The translations under genes and the position numbers were made by a program. A stretch of DNA of 64,000 bases from Salivita marina (lineage in GTDB: Bacteria; Pseudomonadota; Gammaproteobacteria; Pseudomonadales; Azotimanducaceae): positions 248,001 through 312,000 of the forward strand of contig JAYQNS010000002.1 of NCBI GenBank assembly GCA_038144425.1, read 5' to 3'. Below are positions 24,787-33,716 of this stretch, piece after piece (position 1 is the first letter of the stretch; every line of letters begins with the position of its first letter). The notes below the pieces were generated by a model. It saw nothing but the letters and a program-made list of their open reading frames with translations, searched no databases and was not told the origin of the DNA.

Positions 24787-25878
24787 CTACGCAGCAGGCG
24801 CGAGGAGGGCCTCGGCGACCGCCGGGTGCTTCACCTGCCCGCGTTGGATATTCAACCCCGCCGCGAGGTGAGGATCGGCGGCCATGGCCGCCTCCGGCCC
24901 TTGGTCTGCGAGGGCCTTCACAAAAGGTAAGGTGGCAGCGTTCAGCGCATAGGTGCTGGTCCGCGCCACGGCGCCGGGCATGTTCGTGACGCAGTAGTGA
25001 ACGATGCCTTCCTCAAGATAGGTGGGGGCATCGTGGGTGGTGGGACGGCTGGTCTCAAAGCAGCCTCCCTGGTCGATGGAGATATCCACCAGGGCAGCGC
25101 CAGGGCGTAGGGTGCGGAGCTGGTCCCGGGTCAGAAGCCGGGGTGCCTTAGCGCCGGGGATGAGCACGGCGCCGATGATCAGATCGGCCTGGGCGCAGGC
25201 GTTGGCGATGGCCTGGGCGTTGGCGTGGAGCGTACGCACTCGACCTTGGAACTGCTGGTCGAGGCGCCGCAGGGCGGGCAGGGCGCGGTCGAGCACGGTG
25301 ACCTCAGCTCCCAGGCCCAGGGCCATGGTGGCGGCCTGGGTGCCTGCCACGCCGCCGCCAAGAATGACCACCTGGCCAGCCATGACGCCCGGTACGCCGC
25401 CGAGCAGAACGCCCCGGCCGCCCTGGGCTTTTTGCAGGCATGCCGCGCCGACCTGGATGGACATGCGGCCGGCGACTTCGCTCATGGGGGTCAGGAGGGG
25501 CAGGGTGCCTTCCGGACTGGTTACCGTTTCATAGGCGACGGCGGTGACGCCACTGGCCTTGAGCGCTTCCGTTTGGGCTGGGTCGGCGGCGAGGTGCAGG
25601 TAGGTAAAAAGGGTTTGCCCCGGACGAAAGCGGGCAATTTCGTCCAGCTGCGGCTCCTTGACCTTGACGATCAGTTCGGCCTCGTCGAACACCTCGTCCG
25701 TCGTGCTCAGCGTGGCCCCGGCGGCGGCGTAGGTGCGATCGTCGCAGCCGATGCCGACCCCCGCACCCCGTTCAACCAAGATGCGATGGCCGTTCTGGGT
25801 GAGTTCTGCCACGGCCTCTGAGGTAAGGCCAACGCGGTATTCGTGGTTCTTCATTTCCTTGGGAACACCGATGAGCAT
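24787..25878 (-). CDS. ald: Alanine dehydrogenase
   Basis: A 363-residue NAD-dependent enzyme interconverting L-alanine and pyruvate plus ammonia. Family signatures: MLIGVPKEMKNHEYRVGLT at the N-terminus, the substrate-binding segment LFTYLHLAAD, the Rossmann motif VVILGGGVAGTQAATMALGLGA near residue 170, and HYCVTNMPGAVARTSTYALN. The ATG at 25878 follows GGAG at suitable spacing; the long upstream in-frame extension is intergenic sequence. It is divergent from an Lrp-family gene, the usual regulator arrangement for alanine catabolism. Confidence 0.96.
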   Translation of the reverse strand: MLIGVPKEMKNHEYRVGLTSEAVAELTQNGHRILVERGAGVGIGCDDRTYAAAGATLSTTDEVFDEAELIVKVKEPQLDEIARFRPGQTLFTYLHLAADPAQTEALKASGVTAVAYETVTSPEGTLPLLTPMSEVAGRMSIQVGAACLQKAQGGRGVLLGGVPGVMAGQVVILGGGVAGTQAATMALGLGAEVTVLDRALPALRRLDQQFQGRVRTLHANAQAIANACAQADLIIGAVLIPGAKAPRLLTRDQLRTLRPGAALVDISIDQGGCFETSRPTTHDAPTYLEEGIVHYCVTNMPGAVARTSTYALNAATLPFVKALADQGPEAAMAADPHLAAGLNIQRGQVKHPAVAEALLAPAA

Positions 25879-25941
25879 GGGTTGAGCTCCAGTAAAGTTT
25901 CTATGAGCGCATGATCTCCCCTTTGAGGCGGCATAACCTGG

Positions 25942-25968
25942 CTTTATTTTGTAAAAATCCGTATAAAG
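25942..25968. promoter_or_regulatory. Candidate Lrp/AldR site 1
   Basis: CTTTAT (25942-25947) and ATAAAG (25963-25968) are inverted half-sites flanking an AT-rich centre, in the 160-bp gap between the divergent ald and lrp genes. The same half-sites recur in the second element 24 bases away. Repeated inverted AT-rich sites suit an octameric Lrp/AsnC protein. Confidence 0.5.
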
Positions 25969-25992
25969 CAGCAGAAAATTGTGCTTAGTACC

Positions 25993-26009
25993 CTTTATAT
26001 AAAATAAAG
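25993..26009. promoter_or_regulatory. Candidate Lrp/AldR site 2
   Basis: CTTTATATAAAATAAAG carries the same CTTTAT/ATAAAG half-sites with a shorter centre. It lies 30 bases upstream of the lrp-like start, over its likely promoter, so it could serve both autoregulation and control of ald. Confidence 0.5.
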
Positions 26010-26039
26010 TTGCGCATAGTGATGGCTTAGAGGGCACGT

Positions 26040-26507
26040 ATGGAATCGCTGGAACTCGACCGCATCGATCGGCGCATGCTTGCGGTGCTGCAGGAGGATG
26101 GTCGCATTCCCAACAGCGCCCTCGCGCGCCGCGTCGGCCTGTCCGAGTCAGCAACCCTGCGTCGCCTTCGGCGCCTCGAGGACAGCGGCCTCATCGATGG
26201 CTACGTGCTGCTGGTGAATCAGGCCCGGGCGGGGAAGCCCGGTAACATTTTTGTGGAAATCGCGCTGACGTCGCAGGAGGAGGCGGCGCTTTCGGCCTTT
26301 GAAGCGGCGGTACAGGATCGTCCGGAAATCCTTGAGTGCTACCTTATGAGCGGCGAATACGACTATCTGCTCCGGGTGGTGGTGGCAGACTTTGCGGACT
26401 ATGAGAGGATCCACCGGGAGCATCTGACGCGCCTGCCCTTTGTCGGCCGAGTACGCTCGAGCTTCACCCTGCGCACGGTCCTTCGTCGCACCTCCATTCC
26501 TCTTTAG
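26040..26507 (+). CDS. Lrp/AsnC family transcriptional regulator
   Basis: A 155-residue regulator with an N-terminal helix-turn-helix (LDRIDRRMLAVLQEDGRIPNS, LARRVGLSESATLRRLRRLE) and a C-terminal RAM ligand domain (ILECYLMSGEYDYLLRVVV). The divergent position opposite ald suggests it is the alanine-responsive activator of ald. Paired candidate sites lie between the two genes. The ATG directly follows the AT-rich promoter region. Confidence 0.92.
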   Translation: MESLELDRIDRRMLAVLQEDGRIPNSALARRVGLSESATLRRLRRLEDSGLIDGYVLLVNQARAGKPGNIFVEIALTSQEEAALSAFEAAVQDRPEILECYLMSGEYDYLLRVVVADFADYERIHREHLTRLPFVGRVRSSFTLRTVLRRTSIPL

Positions 26508-26543
26508 CGGGTAAACTGCGTCTTTTTTTGCCGGGAGCTGACC

Positions 26544-27410
26544 GTGACCCAAGGGCCCGCCGAACACGCCGCCGTACTGAACGGGGTGTCCCTTCATTGG
26601 TTTGAATGGGGCGCGCCGGGCCCCGAGCCCTCCATCGTCCTGATCCATGCCACGGGCTTCCACGCCCGGTGCTGGGATCAGGTGGTCAAAGCGCTTCCGG
26701 GACGTCACGTGCTGGCGCTCGATCTTCGGGGCCATGGCCGATCGGGAAAAACGCCGCCCTTTTCCTGGGATAGCTACGGTAACGATCTTGTGGCTTGGGC
26801 CGAGCATCTGGGCCTCGCGGGGGCGATTGCTGCCGGACATTCCATGGGCGGCTACGCACTGACCGATGCGGCGGCATCAAAGCCCGACGTGTTCTCTCGG
26901 CTCCTGCTCGTCGACCCGGTCATCTTGCCGCCGGCGCTTTACGCCGAGCGGGCCTCCGGCCCCCAGGACCCCTCGGCCCACCCCACGGCCAAGCGGCGTA
27001 ATCACTGGGAGAACTGGGAGGCCATGGAGGCGCGCTTTGCCGACCGCCTGCCCTTCAAACGCTGGGAGCCGGCGGTGCTTGAGGACTACTGCCGCTACGG
27101 CGTGCTCCCGGGGTCGGAGGGGGGCTTCGTGCTGGCCTGCCCCCCGGAGGTGGAAGCCTCCATTTACCTGGGGAGCGCTGGGCGGGATATCTACGAGCGT
27201 ATCCCCGAGGTGCGCCTGCCCGTCACCGTGCTTCGGGCGCCGCCGCGCACGGGCCCCCGGGACGTCATGGATTTCAGCGCCTCCCCCACCTGGCCCGAAC
27301 TGGCCTCTAAATTTCCCCAGGGCCGGGACGTGGTGCTTTCGGAACACAGTCACTTCATTCCCATGGAAGTGCCGGCCCTTACCGCGGCCTACATCCTCGG
27401 CGAGCGCTAG
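26544..27410 (+). CDS. Alpha/beta hydrolase
   Basis: A 288-residue alpha/beta-hydrolase: IVLIHATGFHARCWDQV near residue 32 (oxyanion loop), GHSMGGYALTDA near residue 99 (nucleophile serine), and SEHSHFIPMEVP near residue 270 (catalytic histidine). It is cytoplasmic and of unknown substrate. GTG at 26544 is the chosen start. The Nudix gene follows after three bases, so lrp, hydrolase, Nudix and ileS may share transcription. Confidence 0.85.
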   Translation: MTQGPAEHAAVLNGVSLHWFEWGAPGPEPSIVLIHATGFHARCWDQVVKALPGRHVLALDLRGHGRSGKTPPFSWDSYGNDLVAWAEHLGLAGAIAAGHSMGGYALTDAAASKPDVFSRLLLVDPVILPPALYAERASGPQDPSAHPTAKRRNHWENWEAMEARFADRLPFKRWEPAVLEDYCRYGVLPGSEGGFVLACPPEVEASIYLGSAGRDIYERIPEVRLPVTVLRAPPRTGPRDVMDFSASPTWPELASKFPQGRDVVLSEHSHFIPMEVPALTAAYILGER

Positions 27411-27413
27411 GCC

Positions 27414-27869
27414 ATGGAGGTGGTCGCCGCGCTTTTGTGCCAGGGCCCCTGGGTGCTGTGCCTGCGCCGGGCACCGGGGGAGCGCCATGCCGGTGCCTGG
27501 GAGTTTCCCGGAGGCAAGGTGGAGCCCGGGGAAACGCGGGAGGCAGCTCTGGCCCGGGAGCTTTGGGAAGAGCTTGAGCTGCGCATTGAGGCGCCGGCCT
27601 TTCTCGGTACGGTGCAAGGGCACCGCGATGGGGGGCAGCCCTTCGCCCTTCACGGCTATGCCGTCATCGTGCCCCTGGGCGCTCCCGCGCTCCGCGTTCA
27701 TGACCGCGCCTTTTGGGTGCAGCGCGCGCGTTTGAGCCCGGAGGCGCTCCTGCCTGCGGATCAGGAGCTCTTCACGCTGCTTCCCCCTTCGACCGCCGTC
27801 GCGCCCTGCCTTGAGCCCCCGAGGGCGCCCCGGCGGGTGTACAATCGCCGGCTTTCAAGCGGATGGTGA
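27414..27869 (+). CDS. Nudix hydrolase (MutT-like)
   Basis: A 151-residue protein with a complete Nudix box beginning GGKVEPGETREAALAREL and ending WEELEL, at residues ~32-54. VVAALLCQGPWVLCLRR at the N-terminus matches MutT/8-oxo-dGTPase and CTP pyrophosphohydrolase-like members. The C-terminal third after about residue 125 has no family similarity and may be a tail or a read-on. The 3' end overlaps the start of ileS by seven bases. Confidence 0.85.
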   Translation: MEVVAALLCQGPWVLCLRRAPGERHAGAWEFPGGKVEPGETREAALARELWEELELRIEAPAFLGTVQGHRDGGQPFALHGYAVIVPLGAPALRVHDRAFWVQRARLSPEALLPADQELFTLLPPSTAVAPCLEPPRAPRRVYNRRLSSGW

Positions 27870-30800
27870 TGACGACCGTGTCTGAGGGAGAAGCCCCGGC
27901 AACGCCGGCTCAAGGTCCCTTTTCCTTTGTAGAGGCCGAGCATGAGGTGCTGGCCTTCTGGCAAAAGGAAGGCATCTTCGAGGAAAGCCTCGCGCAAACC
28001 CGTGACGGGGCGCCCTATATTTTTTACGACGGCCCGCCCTTTGCGACGGGCTTGCCCCACCATGGGCATCTGGTGGCGTCCACCATTAAGGACATCATTC
28101 CCCGCTACTTCACCATGAAGGGTCGCTACGTCTCCCGCCGCTTCGGCTGGGACTGCCACGGCCTGCCCGTGGAGCACGAGATTGACAAGCAGCTGGGCTT
28201 GAGCGCCCAGGACGCGGTCGAAAAGCTGGGGGTGAAGGGCTACAACGACGCCTGCCGGGGCATCGTGCAGCGCTATACCCAGGAGTGGCGGAGCACCATC
28301 ACGCGCCTGGGCCGCTGGGTCGATTTCGATCACGACTACAAAACCATGGACCCCTGGTTCATGGAGTCCGTGTGGTGGGTGGTGAAGCAGCTGTTTGATA
28401 AGGGCCTGGTGTACCAGGGGCAGAAGATCGTCCCCGTTTCCACGGCGCTGGGCACGGGGTTGTCGAACTTCGAAGCCAACCTGAACTACAAGGAAGTGCA
28501 GGATCCGGCGATCACCGTGCTCCTGAAACTCTGTGACGAAGACGCTCACCTCGCGATCTGGACCACGACCCCCTGGACCGTACCGTCGAACTTAGCGGTG
28601 TGCGTAAACCCCGAGCTTTCCTACGCGAAGGTGCGCGATGCGGAACGGAACGTCACCTTCTACCTCGCCGAGGCGCGGGTGGCCGCCTACGCCGAACGCC
28701 ACGACCTTGAGGTCCTTGAGGTGGTGCCCGGCGCAGCCCTGGCCGGGCGACGCTACACGCCGGCCTTTGCCTATTTTGAGGACCAGCGCGACGTCGGTGC
28801 CTTTACGGTTATCACCGGCGATTACGTCACCGCCGATGACGGCACGGGCCTCGTACACCAGGCGCCGGCCTTCGGAGAAGACGACTACAACGCCTTCCGC
28901 GCTGCGGGCCTGGGCGCCTTCGCCATGCCCGTAGGGCTCGATGGTCGGTTTGATGCGCAGGTTTCGGATTTCGCAGGGCAGCACGTGAAGGACGCCGATC
29001 GGGAGATCATTCGTCACCTGAAGGAGACGGGCGCGCTCTACGAGCAGGACGTCATCGTCCACAGCTACCCCTTCTGCTACCGCTCGGAAACGCCTCTTAT
29101 TTACCGCGCCGTGCCGAGCTGGTACGTCAAGGTGGAGCAGCTTAAGGATCGGCTCCTGGCGGCCAACGGCCAAGTGCGCTGGGTGCCCGATCATATTCAG
29201 GAGGGGCGCTTCGGCAAGTGGTTGGACGGGGCTCGGGATTGGGCGATCTCCCGGAACCGGGTTTGGGGTACGCCGCTGCCCCTTTGGGTGAACGATGAGA
29301 CGGGCGCCGTGCACTGCATCGGCTCCCGGGAGGAGCTTGCGGCGCTCACGGGAACGCTGGTGGACGATCTGCACCGGGAGTTCGTCGACGATCTGACCTT
29401 CACCAAGGATGGGGAGTCCGGGGTCTATCGCCGGGTCCCGGAGGTGCTCGACTGCTGGTTTGAGTCCGGCTCCATGCCCTACGCCCAGCTTCATTATCCT
29501 TTCGAGAACACCGAGCTTTTTGAGCAGGGCTTTCCCGCGGAATTCATCGCCGAAGGGCTCGACCAAACCCGGGGCTGGTTCTACACCCTGACCGTGCTCG
29601 GGGTAGCGCTGTTTGATCAGCCGGCTTTCAGGAACGTTATCGTTAATGGCCTCGTGCTGGCGGAAGACGGCACGAAGATGTCCAAGTCGAAGCGCAACTT
29701 TACGCCCCCGGACGAGCTCATGGAGCGCTATGGCGCGGACGCCCTGCGCCTTTACCTCATCAATTCCGGTCTTGTGCGCGCCGAAGAGCAGCGCTTCGCG
29801 GACACGGGGGTCCGGGAGCTGACCCGCCGTGCCCTTCTGCCCTGGTACAACGCCTTTAACTTTTTTCACACCTACGCCGAGCTCGACGGCTTCACTCCGG
29901 CCGAGCTCGCCCAACCCACGGCCGTGCTCGATCGTTGGATTCTGTCCCGGCTGCAAACCCTGAAGGCGACGGTGGGGGAGGAGATGGAGGGCTATCGCCT
30001 CTATAACGTCGTCCCCCGACTCTTCGAGTTCATCGAGGAGCTTACGAACGTCTACATTCGCTACAACCGAGATCGCTTCTGGACCGAAGGGCCGAGCGAA
30101 GATAAAACCGCGGCGTTTTCTACCCTATACCGGGCGCTGCTTGAGCTTTCCCAAACCATGGCGCCTTTCGCGCCCTTCCTGTCGGAGACGCTCTATCAGC
30201 GGCTCCGGGACCTCGGGGATCGCACCGCGCTGCCGCGCTCCGTGCACCTCTGCGCCTATCCGGAAGCCGAGGCCGCGCGCATGGATCCGCGTCTCGAGGT
30301 GGCCGTGGATCGCATGCAGCAGGTGATTCTGCTTGGGCGGCAGAAGCGGGAGGAGGCCCGCCTCGGGCTGCGCCAGCCGCTAGCCAAACTCACGGTGATT
30401 CATCGTGATGGTGCGCTTCTGGATGATATCCGGGCCCTCGAGGTGGAGCTGGCCCGGGAGCTGAACGTCAAGGAAATCGCCTACAGTACCGATGAAAGCG
30501 CCTTCATTCGCCTTTACGCAAAGGCGAACTTCAAGCAGCTGGGGCGGCGCCTGGGTAAGGAAATGAAGCGCTACGCCGCCGCTATCGCTGCCCTGGGCCC
30601 GGAGGCCATCGAGGCCTTTGTGGAAACGGGCACGCTGGAGCTTGAGGGGGAACGCTTCGGGGAAGGGGACCTGGAGGTCTTCCGCGAGCCCCAACCGGAT
30701 ACGGAAGCACTGTCTAACCGCTTTATCACCATCGACCTGTCCACGGAGCTCACCCCGGCGCTGCGTGAGGAAGGGCTGGCCCGGGAAGTGGTGAACCGCA

Positions 30801-31027
30801 TTCAGCGGGCGCGCAAGGATGCGGACTTCCACGTCAGCGACCGCATTACGGTGCGCTATGCCGCAGAGGCAACCCTCGCAGCGGCCATCGAGGCCCACGG
30901 GGGCTATATCAGCGGGGAAACGCTGGCCGTGGCCCTCCTGCCCGAGGGGAACTTGGGGGAAGACGCCACCGCAGTGACCATCGATGGCGCGGAGCTGCGC
31001 TTCATCCTGACCCGAGAAGCCCGCTAG
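27863..31027 (+). CDS. ileS: Isoleucyl-tRNA synthetase, type 2 (eukaryote-like)
   Basis: A 1054-residue class Ia synthetase that charges tRNA-Ile. The HIGH motif appears as HHGH at residues 66-69 in GLPHHGHLVASTIKD, and KMSKS near residue 605 in GTKMSKSKRNF. The editing domain has WTTTPWTVPSNLAV and GTGLVHQAPAFGEDDY. The sequence after HIGH (FGWDCHGLPVEHEIDK) and the long C-terminal part without a clear zinc finger are the type 2 pattern, which is generally resistant to mupirocin. The first ATG and the one two codons later are both possible starts. Confidence 0.96.
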   Translation: MVMTTVSEGEAPATPAQGPFSFVEAEHEVLAFWQKEGIFEESLAQTRDGAPYIFYDGPPFATGLPHHGHLVASTIKDIIPRYFTMKGRYVSRRFGWDCHGLPVEHEIDKQLGLSAQDAVEKLGVKGYNDACRGIVQRYTQEWRSTITRLGRWVDFDHDYKTMDPWFMESVWWVVKQLFDKGLVYQGQKIVPVSTALGTGLSNFEANLNYKEVQDPAITVLLKLCDEDAHLAIWTTTPWTVPSNLAVCVNPELSYAKVRDAERNVTFYLAEARVAAYAERHDLEVLEVVPGAALAGRRYTPAFAYFEDQRDVGAFTVITGDYVTADDGTGLVHQAPAFGEDDYNAFRAAGLGAFAMPVGLDGRFDAQVSDFAGQHVKDADREIIRHLKETGALYEQDVIVHSYPFCYRSETPLIYRAVPSWYVKVEQLKDRLLAANGQVRWVPDHIQEGRFGKWLDGARDWAISRNRVWGTPLPLWVNDETGAVHCIGSREELAALTGTLVDDLHREFVDDLTFTKDGESGVYRRVPEVLDCWFESGSMPYAQLHYPFENTELFEQGFPAEFIAEGLDQTRGWFYTLTVLGVALFDQPAFRNVIVNGLVLAEDGTKMSKSKRNFTPPDELMERYGADALRLYLINSGLVRAEEQRFADTGVRELTRRALLPWYNAFNFFHTYAELDGFTPAELAQPTAVLDRWILSRLQTLKATVGEEMEGYRLYNVVPRLFEFIEELTNVYIRYNRDRFWTEGPSEDKTAAFSTLYRALLELSQTMAPFAPFLSETLYQRLRDLGDRTALPRSVHLCAYPEAEAARMDPRLEVAVDRMQQVILLGRQKREEARLGLRQPLAKLTVIHRDGALLDDIRALEVELARELNVKEIAYSTDESAFIRLYAKANFKQLGRRLGKEMKRYAAAIAALGPEAIEAFVETGTLELEGERFGEGDLEVFREPQPDTEALSNRFITIDLSTELTPALREEGLAREVVNRIQRARKDADFHVSDRITVRYAAEATLAAAIEAHGGYISGETLAVALLPEGNLGEDATAVTIDGAELRFILTREAR

Positions 31028-31064
31028 CGGGCCCTTGGACCGAGCGCCCTAGCGTTCTAGGGCG
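31019..31064. terminator. Two palindromes at the ileS/oxidoreductase convergent junction
   Basis: GCCCGCTAGCGGGC (31019-31032) spans the ileS stop codon. CGCCCTAG (31045-31052) and CTAGGGCG (31057-31064) form a perfect 8-bp stem spanning the stop of the convergent oxidoreductase. Neither has a T-run. They may act as a bidirectional 3'-end structure. Confidence 0.4.
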
Positions 31065-32038
31065 GGACGGGGCGGAAGCCCCGCTTCTTCGTAAAGGGCA
31101 TCCAAGACCACCGCCGTGGCGAGGGCGTCCGCGCCATCGGTGGGGGGTCGCTTCCCGCGGAGCACGGCGTCCGCAAAGGCCTGAAGCTGGTAGCAATAGC
31201 TGGGGGTGGGGTCCACCGATTCCCGTAATTCGCCGTCCTGGCTGGTGAGCGTTAGCTCATGCCCAAGCTGGGGCGCGACGGGGTTTTGCACCCGAAGCGA
31301 TCCTTTCGAGCCGCGCAGGCTCAGCCACGCCGCGAGGGGGTCCTCGGGACTCATGCTCGCCGTCACCGTGGCGGTGAGCTCCGGGTAGGCGGCGTGGGTG
31401 AGCACCCCGCGGAAGCGTTCGTCTACCTCATTTTCCACGCCCGTAGCCTCCGCGCTCGCCACGGCAAGGGGATCGCCGAGCAGGCGGCGGAACATATGCA
31501 CACCATAGATCCCCAGATCTAGGAGGGCACCGCCGGCTGAGCGAAAGCTTCGGCGGATATCTCCCGGGGGAATATGGGGTACGGAGAAGTGCATGGCGAG
31601 TTCCGTGAGGGTGCCGAGCCTGCCCGCTTTCAGGATCTCCTCCACCCGGGCCCAGAGGGGGTGGTAGACGTAGTGCATGGCTTCCATGAGCACGGGGCCA
31701 TCGCCCTTTTGCAGCAAGCTGCGCAGCGCCGGGGCATTGCCGCTGAGGGGCTTTTCGCAGAGCACGGCCTTCCCCGCTGCAAGCGCGGCGTCCACCCACG
31801 CCAGGTGATGACTCGCGGGGAGGGCGATGTAAACCGCATCAACGTCATCGCGGGCGATGAGCGCAGCGTAGTTCTCCGCCACGCTGGGGATGGCGTGCTC
31901 CTGGGCGAAGGCCTCGGCTCGGGCTCGATCCCGGGCGGCCACGGCGGTGACGGACACCTCGGGCACGGCGTCCGCAGCGTAGATCACCGCCGCTGGGGTG
32001 ATGCGTGCGGCGCCAAGGAGCCCCAGGCGAAGGGTCAA
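31049..32038 (-). CDS. Gfo/Idh/MocA family oxidoreductase
   Basis: A 329-residue NAD(P)-dependent dehydrogenase. The N-terminal Rossmann domain has LGLLGAARITPAAVIYAA and VDAVYIALPASHHLAW; the signature lysine is in LCEKPLSGN near residue 98. The C-terminal GFO_IDH_MocA domain contains GGALLDLGIYGVHMFR. Substrates in this family are sugars, inositols or dihydrodiols; the LLGAARI start and overall length resemble the dihydrodiol-dehydrogenase-like branch. Its start overlaps the stop of the upstream SDR gene. Confidence 0.9.
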   Translation of the reverse strand: MTLRLGLLGAARITPAAVIYAADAVPEVSVTAVAARDRARAEAFAQEHAIPSVAENYAALIARDDVDAVYIALPASHHLAWVDAALAAGKAVLCEKPLSGNAPALRSLLQKGDGPVLMEAMHYVYHPLWARVEEILKAGRLGTLTELAMHFSVPHIPPGDIRRSFRSAGGALLDLGIYGVHMFRRLLGDPLAVASAEATGVENEVDERFRGVLTHAAYPELTATVTASMSPEDPLAAWLSLRGSKGSLRVQNPVAPQLGHELTLTSQDGELRESVDPTPSYCYQLQAFADAVLRGKRPPTDGADALATAVVLDALYEEAGLPPRPALER

Positions 32039-32922
32039 GCCTGCCCCCGCTCCGGCAGTACGCTATCGAGGTCCGCGGCGCTGTCCGCGCCAAAGGCCTT
32101 GGCGAGGAGATCCATGCCCCCTTCCTGGCCCTCCGGGGGCAAGGGCGCGCAGGCTGTGAGGCCGCCGTCCACGGCTAGGGCTTGGCCTGTGATGAAGCTG
32201 GCTTCGTCGCTGGCAAGGAAGGCCGCGGCGTTGGCGATATCGCTGCCTTCTCCGGCGCGGCGGATGGGCTGATTCCCAGCGAGCACGGCGCGCATGATGC
32301 CCGCGTGGTCCACGTTACCGCCGCCTTCCTGGGCGAGGCGCCCGGCAAAGATCGGGGTGGCGATGCCGCCGGGGCAGATGGCGTTAACCCGGATGGCCGC
32401 CGGACCGAGCTCCCGCGCCAGGGAGCGGGTCATGCCAATCACGCCGGCCTTAATCGCGCTGTAGACGTGGGGGCCGTAGCCGCCCTTGAGTCCCGCCACG
32501 CTAGCGGTGGTGAGAATGGACCCTCCGCCCCCTGCCTTGAGGTGCGGCGCGGCGTGGCGAACGCCCATCAGCGGCCCAGTGAGCATGGCGTCGACGGTAC
32601 GGCGGTAGCGTTCGTCGAAGGTAAGGGTTTCGATCTCACCGCTGATGCCGCCAAAGCCGGCGTTGTTGAAGAGGCAGTCGAGGCGTCCGAAGGCGCTGAG
32701 GGCGGCGTCGATGAGGGCTTTTACCTCGTCCTCCCGCGCCACATCGCAGGGCAGGAAGTGGAAGGCCGGCCCGAGGGCTTCAGCCAGGGCCTGCCCCTTA
32801 GCCTCCTGAAGATCGCCGCCTACGACCCGGGCCCCCTCGTCGATAAACTTCCGGACCGTTGCTTCGCCGATCCCGCTGGCGGCGCCGGTGATGATGGCGA
32901 CCTTGCCTTCTAAGCGTCCCAT
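32035..32922 (-). CDS. Short-chain dehydrogenase/reductase
   Basis: A 295-residue SDR. The cofactor loop is TGAASGIGEAT near residue 12, NNAG near residue 90, and the catalytic Ser-Tyr-Lys are in TTASVAGLKGGYG and YSAIKAG. The acidic residue at the end of the second strand (GGDLQEAK) suggests NAD preference. The C-terminus extends past the usual GQALAVDGGLT by about 40 residues. The start at MGRLEGKVAIITG follows GAGGAG; longer frames are extensions. It is part of a four-gene unit of acyl or alcohol metabolism. Confidence 0.9.
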   Translation of the reverse strand: MGRLEGKVAIITGAASGIGEATVRKFIDEGARVVGGDLQEAKGQALAEALGPAFHFLPCDVAREDEVKALIDAALSAFGRLDCLFNNAGFGGISGEIETLTFDERYRRTVDAMLTGPLMGVRHAAPHLKAGGGGSILTTASVAGLKGGYGPHVYSAIKAGVIGMTRSLARELGPAAIRVNAICPGGIATPIFAGRLAQEGGGNVDHAGIMRAVLAGNQPIRRAGEGSDIANAAAFLASDEASFITGQALAVDGGLTACAPLPPEGQEGGMDLLAKAFGADSAADLDSVLPERGQA

Positions 32923-32936
32923 GGTCTGCTCCTCCC

Positions 32937-33716
32937 CTAGTTTCCCGTAAAGGTGGGTTCGCGCCCTTCCCGGAAGGCCGCGATACCCTCTGCGTAATCG
33001 TCGGTCTGCGCCGTCAGCGCCCACTGGTCCGCGTCCATGTGCATGATTGCGTTATCGAGGGCGTCGCTTAGGGCGTTGACGCTCTCCTTGATCATCTGCA
33101 GCGCGAGGGGCGGCTTGGCCGCGTAGCGCGCCGCCCAGCGCCGGGCTTCGGCCAGGGCCTCTCCCGGGGCCGTGACGGCGTCCACATAGCCCCAGGATTC
33201 GAGCTGGGGCGCGGCGAAGGCGTCGCCGAGGCCCACCATCTGCTTGGTGCGGGCGGGGCCGATCAGCCGCAGGCACAGGGCGAGCCCGCCCCACTGCAAG
33301 TTCATGCCTCGGTCGATCTCCGGATAAGCAAAGCGCGCCGTTTCTCCGGCAATGCGAAAATCGCAGGCCGTGGCCATGCAGGCGCCGCCACCCATGGCGG
33401 CCCCTTCCACGGCGCAAATCGTAAGCTGGGGAATGGCCCGGAGGGCTTTCAGGAGCTCCCCTCCCAGCCGGGCCCGGCGTCGGCGCTCTAGGCCGTTGCC
33501 CTCGTCGCGCTTCTCTCGGAGGTCCGCGCCGCCGCAAAAGTGTTTGCCGGCGCCGGTCAGAATCACGACGCGAACGGCGCTCTCCCGGCTCACGGCCTGG
33601 GCCTTCGCGATGATCGCTTCCATGACCTCGGTGGAGAGGGCGTTCGCTGCCTTGGGCCGATTCAGGGTGATCATCCCCAGAGAACCCTCCAGGGAAAGGG
33701 TGACCAGCTCGCTCAT
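32937..33716 (-). CDS. Enoyl-CoA hydratase/isomerase family protein
   Basis: A 259-residue crotonase-fold protein. GAGKHFCGGADLREK provides the first oxyanion-hole segment, AVEGAAMGGGACMATACDFR the second, and YPEIDRGMNLQWGG follows. It probably hydrates or isomerises an enoyl-CoA; the exact substrate is unknown. It is flanked by two SDR genes, with a four-base overlap with the upstream SDR, so the cluster probably degrades a specific acyl chain, ring or side chain. Confidence 0.9.
   Translation of the reverse strand: MSELVTLSLEGSLGMITLNRPKAANALSTEVMEAIIAKAQAVSRESAVRVVILTGAGKHFCGGADLREKRDEGNGLERRRRARLGGELLKALRAIPQLTICAVEGAAMGGGACMATACDFRIAGETARFAYPEIDRGMNLQWGGLALCLRLIGPARTKQMVGLGDAFAAPQLESWGYVDAVTAPGEALAEARRWAARYAAKPPLALQMIKESVNALSDALDNAIMHMDADQWALTAQTDDYAEGIAAFREGREPTFTGN

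Noticed and set aside
27761..28549. A 262-codon antisense frame at the start of ileS
   Set aside because: It overlaps the catalytic-domain coding region of ileS and shows no protein-like features.
28592..29956. A 454-codon open frame antisense to ileS
   Set aside because: It mirrors a fully conserved synthetase gene, has no family motifs, and long antisense frames are expected in high-GC coding DNA.
32922..33024. Longer N-terminus for the SDR gene at 32035
   Set aside because: The extension overlaps the upstream enoyl-CoA hydratase and has no SDR similarity, while a good start follows GAGGAG.
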